Positions 1 through 6,000 of a stretch of 8,785 bases of DNA are shown here, in pieces (the first letter of the stretch is position 1; every line of letters starts with the position of its first letter). Source of the DNA: Verrucomicrobiota bacterium (GTDB lineage: Bacteria > Verrucomicrobiota > Verrucomicrobiia > Opitutales > Opitutaceae). Below the pieces are notes generated by a model. The model made no database searches. It was not told the DNA's origin and saw nothing but the letters and a program-made list of their open reading frames with translations. Position numbers and translations under genes: made by a program. The DNA is taken from assembly GCA_023447015.1 (NCBI GenBank), contig JAEXPG010000461.1:1-8785 (forward strand), read 5' to 3'.

Positions 1-3000
1 GTCGCGATCCCGGTGCGCCGGCTCCGGCCGCTCACGGTGGAGTTCGTCGATCCGACGCCGGCAGCCAACCTCGGCCTCGAGGAAAGCGCGAAGTTCACCG
101 TCGCCACCAAGGTCGTCAGTGACCTCGTCTTCGATCACGTCGAGCTGACCTTCGGCGACGGGACTCCGATCGGCCGTTCGAACCAGCTCGAGGCGGTGTT
201 CTCCGGCCTCGTGGTGCCCGCGCTTCCGATCGGCAGCACGTTCACGGTCCAGGCCAAGGCCTTCGACAAGAGCAGCCGGGTGAGCGAGACGGTCTCCCGC
301 ACCTACACGGTCGAGCGGGAAACGCAGCCTCCGCAGCTGGAGTTCACCAGTCCGCCCGCGCAGATGCGCCTGCCGGTGGGGCGCTCGACCCTCGTGGCCG
401 TCACCGCCAGCGACAACAAGGCGGTCGAGTCGGTCTCGTTCTATCTCAACGGCGACGCCACTCCGGTCGCGACGTGTTCGAACGCACCGTACTCGTTCGT
501 GTTCGATTCGACCGGGCGTGCCGCCGGCTCGACGGTCTCCATCCGTGCCGTGGCACGGGATGTCTCCGGGCTCTCCGCCGAGGCATCCCGTTCGCTCTCG
601 ATCATCGCCGATCAGGTCGTGCCGCAGGTGAGCATCGTCACGCCTGCCGCCGGTGCGGTCTACACCGAGGGGCGGAGTGTGTCCGTCGCCGTCGACGCGA
701 CCGATGATCAGGCGGTGGACCGGGTGGAACTGCCCGTCGCGGGCAAACGCCACGTCGACGCCAGCGCGCCCTACACCTTCACCGCGGTGGCGCCGGCGGC
801 GAATGGCGCGTTGACGCCGTTCACCGTGACGGCCGAGGCGTTCGACGCGCAGGGCAACCGCTCGGCGCCGTTCACGATCACCCTCTATTCAAAGGATGCC
901 TCCCTTGTGGCCGGTGCGCCGACCGTGGTGCTGACGCCGGACGTCGCGGAACTGCGTTCCGGTGATGTGCTCACCGTCGACACCGCGATCGAGCGGTACT
1001 TCGCGGCCCACCCGGAATCGCGGATGGCCGAGATCGACTGGATGAAGTCGACGGTCGAGCTCTTCCTCGGTGTGGAGACGGCCGCCCGCTTCCACGGGAT
1101 GTACGGTGGCGTGTTCGAGTGGCGTTTGCCCTCCGTGGCGGATTCGACCCCGGCCCGTGTCGTGGCGGTTGTCACGCTCGCGGACGGCTCTTCGCAGCGC
1201 ACCGAGCTGCCGCTGACCATCCTGCCCCGACCGGAGTCGGCGAGCAGCGTGGCCGGCCCGGTGGTGGAAAACTACGTCGACGGCACTCTCGTCGCCGACG
1301 ACGCGGCCGTGTGTCCGGTGCCGCTTGCCGCCGACATCATCGGACCGGAGCCGGCCCGTGCGGACGGAGTGCCGACGGTCTTCATCTCGAGCCTGGTGGA
1401 GAACAGCTCGTTCTTCGAACATGCGACGATTCGGGTCGTCGGAACCGTGCTCGATCCGGAGAACGCACCGGAGGAAGTCCGGGTCTATCTTGCCGGCGAG
1501 CCGGCTGGAGTCGGCGCAGTGGCCGGCGACGGCACCTTCGCCGTCGAGGTTCTCGCGCCGGTCGTGACCGAAGCCCGCGCGGTTGCCGTGACGGTCTACG
1601 CGGCCTATGCGGGTGGCCGCCTCTCGGCCCCCGCACAAGTGGGCCTTACCATCGTCAACGACACCGAGAAGCCGGTGATCTCGTCGGTGTTCGACAACCC
1701 GAAGCAGTCCACCGTTCTGGCCGGAACCACGCTGGGCATCAGCCCGACGGTCCGCGACAACATCGGCATCGCCTCGATCGTGACCGAGATCTCGATGGAC
1801 GGCAGCGTGCTGCGCACGGTCAGCGAGAACTTCACCGGCAACGTGGCCTCGCGGGTCCAGCCCTGCCCGCAGAAGATCGAAGCCGCCACGATGCTCGGCC
1901 GCACGCTCGTCGTCACGACGACCGCGACCGACTTCGCCGGCAACTCGAGCGTGGCGACCGCGAAGGTCGATGTGGCCAATGTCCACCACGTCGGCGCGGC
2001 GTGGGCGGGTCGTCCGTTGCCGGGCAATGTCACCGAGCTGACTGTGCTGGACGGCAAGCTGTACGGCGTCTTCACGATCAAGCGGACGGAGACCGTCTCG
2101 GAGAGCTTCGTCTTCTCGGCCGAGGAGCCGATCGGCGACACCTTGGAGGTGCGCGATGTGTTGTCGGCGGAGTCGACCGTGAGCGCGCTGGTCGCCAACG
2201 CCGGCCGCCTCTACGCGTTCACCGCGGACCGGCTGCTGCTGGTTGTCGATCCGACGGTTCCGACGGATCTCGGGATCTCGGGCTGGACCGCGACGCCGGA
2301 GGTGTACACCTCGGCCGCCGCGATGGCGGGCGGGCTGGTCGCCTCGGGCGCCAACGGCCTCGCGTACTTCGATCTCACGACCCCGGACAACCCGGTCTTC
2401 GTGCGCTCCGTGGCGGGCGCCTTCACCCGGATTACGGCCCGCGGGCCGGCGGTCTTCGCCTCCGGCGCGAGCAGTGTCAGGGTGTTCGACCGCGACCTCG
2501 TGCAGAAGCGGACCCTCGCGGTGGCGGGCGGTTCGTCCGTGCTTCTTCGCGACGAAGGCCTGGCTGCGGCCGACGGCGCCTCCGTGCGCCTGTTCACCGA
2601 CAGCAGTGTGCTGGGCTTCACCGACGACGCCGCGAGCTTTGCCGGTCCGGTGTGGACGACAGGTGCACCGGTGCAGGCGCTCGCCGCACTCGGTTCCCGT
2701 ATCGTGGTGGCGGCGACCGAACAGGGCATCGAGTTTGCCGGTGTGGCCGGGCAGGCCGACCTCGTTCCGCTCGGCGTCATTCCCGCGAAGACTCCTGCCC
2801 GCGGCCTCGTGGCCGGTGGGGCGGGGCGGTACTATGCCCGCCATGATGGCGGCGGCTTCTCCTGGTTCGACATCGAGGTGAGCGGCGCGAACCAGCCCGC
2901 CACGGCGGCGCTGGCGTTCACCGGCGAAGCCGTCGATCTCGACATCGTCGGCAATCTCGCGGTCGTCGCGCGCGGCGCGAACGGCCTGTCGCTGGTCGAC

Positions 3001-6000
3001 CTCGGGCGCGCGTTCGCCCCGCAGCTGGTCCGCAACGTGGCGGTTTCCGGCAACGTGGTGTCGCTGGCCCATCGGGGCGACCGCCTCTATCTCGCGCTGG
3101 GCAACGGCGGCGTGTTGCAGACTCCGTTGCATTCGCTCGGATCCTCGGTCACCGGCGTGCCGGTGGCGGTGCAGGGTGGGGCGCTCAAGGTCGTCGCGGC
3201 CGAGCGTTGCCTCGTGGTGATGGGCAGCGGTGTCAGCCTGCTCGATCCGGTCACGCTCAAGGTGCTTGGCTCGGTCTCGGTCGATGGCATGGTGCGCGAC
3301 ATCTCGGTCAGCGGCGCGCAACTGGCCGTCGCGACGACGTCGAACGGCGTTTCCCTCGTCGACATCTCGGACGCGGCGCATCCCGTCGTCACGGCGTCGA
3401 TCCCCGTCGCCGGCGAGGTCACGAGTGTGTTCCTCGCGGGCGGTTCGCTCCATGTCGGCCGGACCCTCGCCGGCGTGCATTCGGTCGTACGGTTTGGCGG
3501 GGCCGACGGGCTCGGTGAGGAGATCGGTGTGCTGAACCGCACGGCGTTGCCGCGCGCCGTCGAGGCGTTGTCGGCGTGGGGCGACCGGATCGTCGCCTCC
3601 TGCGGTGCCGCCGGCATTGCGCTGATCAGCACGATCGACGGCTCGGTTGCGCTCAACGACACGCCGGACTTCGCCCGGGTGGCGAAATCGGCCGGGGTGG
3701 CGTTGTGCGTCGCCGATTCGTTCGGCGGCCTCCAGGTCTTCGGCGCCGACCCGGCCGCCGAGTCGGCTCGCGCCTGGGCGGCATCGCCGGCGCAGAACTT
3801 CACGATCGCCCGGGGCTCGGAACGCCTCGTGGCCTTTGGCGGCGAAAGCCTCTCCGGGGTTTCCCGGATGGCGCTGTCGATCAACGGCGCGGCGGCGCTC
3901 GAACTGTCGGAGCCGCCGTTCGCCTACAACCTCCGCATCCCGGCCGATGTGCCGGTCGGCACGCGCCTGGTGCTGGATGCCGCCTTCGAACTGGTTTCCG
4001 GTCGGCGTGCAACGCTCCCGCATCCGATGGTGGCGACAGTGGTCGCCGCGAGCGGTGCGGCCGACACGACCGCCCCGCAGGTCGCGCTCGATCCGAGTCC
4101 GGCCAGCGTGGCGGAAGGCGCGCCCTTCACCCTTCGCGCGACGGCCACCGACGGTCGTTCGTCGCCGCGGGTCTCCTTCTTCGTCGACGGCGTCTTTGTC
4201 GGCGCCGATGCCAATCCGCCCTATGAGATCGTGACCAATGCCCCGTTTGTCGCCGCGACCCGCATGGTCGCCGTGCAGGCGTTGGCGGAGGACGGCGCGG
4301 GCAATGCCAGCGTCGCGGAGCGCTCGCTCCAGGTGACCAACATCGCGACCGAAGCGAGCGAACCGGTGTTCCTCGAGCCGGATCCGAACGGCACGCGCAC
4401 GGTCATCGAGAACACGCTGGTGAACGTGCGTGTGCAGGTCGGGAAACCCGCGGCGGTGCGCAAGGTCCAGCTCTTCGCCAACGGGGCGCTGGTTTCCGAA
4501 AGCGCCCGCGCGAGCTCCGCGACCCAGTCGGGTGCCGTGTACCAGTTCAACTACCTCGTGCCGTCGGTCGCTGTTCCGAACCTGGAACTCAAAGCGGTCA
4601 CCCTCGACGCCACGGGCGCCGCGGTCGGGCAATCCTTGTTGGCGCTCACGATCCGGCGGGCGGAACCGCTCGGCCTGCGCTTCGTGTCGCCGGAGGAGAA
4701 TCTCACGATCATCGGCGGCTCCACCGTGGTGGTGAAGCTGGCGAAGTCCGGCGACGTCGCCCTCGGCTCGGTGGTGCTCTCCCTCGATGGCGAGGCGGTC
4801 AAGACTTGGACCGGGACGCTCACCGACTTCACTTTGTCGCTCGCTCCGGTCGCCGCCGCGCAGGACCGGCTCCTCGAAACGGTCGCGACGGGTGTCGACG
4901 GCTCGCAGGCAACGGCTTCGCGTCGGATCAGAGTCGTGCCGGATACTCCGCCCTCGCTTTCGCTGCTGGCGCCGCAGGACGGCGCCCGGCATGCCCGCGG
5001 CCTCCCGCTGACGATCTCGGCGGAGGCGACGGACGATGTCGCGGTCGCGAAGGTCGAGTTCGTCGTCAACGATGTGACGGTGGCCACGCTCACCGCCGCC
5101 AACGCCGGCGGCCACGTCTACCGCCATGTGCTGCCGGTGGCGGCCGACGCGCCGGCCGGAGCGCTGCGGATCGCGGTGTTCGCCAGCGATGCGGCCGGTT
5201 CGCGGACCACGGCGGACGCCACGGTCCAGCTGTTCGACAGCCCGGCGCCGCAGGTCACGATCAAGAGCATCACGCCGGCCCACAACTATGTGGAAGGCAC
5301 GACCGTCGCCGCCGTCGTCGGCGTCGAGGCGACGCTCGCGATCGACACGGTGGAACTGCACCTCAGCGGAGCCGCGTCGAACCCGGTCGCCACGTTGCCC
5401 GGCAAGACCAGCGGTGACTACAGCTTCAACTTCACGCTGCCCGAGATCGACGGTAGCTCGGCGGCGATGACGCTCACCGCGCGCGCCAGCGATGTCCGCC
5501 CGGTTGCCGGTTCCTCCGCGGCGGCCCCGCTGACCGTGCGCGAGGATGTCTTCCCGCAAGGCACGCTCACGATCGTCGGTGGCACGACCGCGAAACGCTA
5601 CGAGAACACCGAGATCACCCTCCAGGTGTCCGCCAGCGACGATGTCGGGATCGCCAACGTCAGGTTCCTGCGCGACGGCACGCCGATCGGCACCGTCGCG
5701 ACCGGCGCCAACGGTGTCTACCAGTTGGTGACGAAGCTGCCCGACGTGCCGACCGGTTCGGGCCGCCTCCAGGTGTCCTTCAGTGCGGTGATCGCCGACA
5801 CGAAGCAGCAGTCGCTCACGACCGATGCGGTGCCGGTTGAAGTGGTCGAAGACCTGCCGCCGCAGATCACCATCGTCTCGCCGCTTCCGACGGATCCGCT
5901 GATGGGCGGTTCGTTCGAGCAGGTCGTCGCGACAGTGGTCGATGAAGTGACTCCGACCCGCGTGCAACTGCTGGTCGACGGTGTCCCCGTCGGCGAGATG

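Larger units (their letters stand above)
1..1989 (+). repeat. Ig-like module array I (about six modules)
   Basis: Residues about 1-663 form consecutive beta-sandwich-type modules of roughly 95-140 residues. Approximate boundaries are 1-324, 325-612, 613-894, 895-1242, 1243-1662 and 1663-1989. The second and third fit the bacterial Ig (Big_7-like) pattern best: a PP-Q-hydrophobic opening, then TASDNKAVESVSFYLNG or DATDDQAVDRVEL, then APYSF or APYTF, then a closing D-x-x-G-x-x-S turn (Asp codons at 559 and 844). The sixth repeats the theme with VRDNIGIASI and TATDFAGNSS (Asp codon 1930). The first is already inside a module at base 1. The repeats match at the protein-pattern level, and no near-identical DNA copies were noticed, so the array looks old. 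Boundaries are estimated by eye and could shift by about ten residues. Confidence 0.75.

Noticed and set aside
1119..2846. + strand open frame of 575 codons in another phase
   Set aside because: The translation is low-complexity and rich in Arg, Gly and Ala with no domain pattern, while frame 1 over the same bases encodes clear Ig-like and propeller sequence.
3073..3081. Arg-Gly-Asp tripeptide in the first propeller region
   Set aside because: A three-residue match is expected by chance in a protein of this size, and nothing around it suggests an integrin-type attachment loop.
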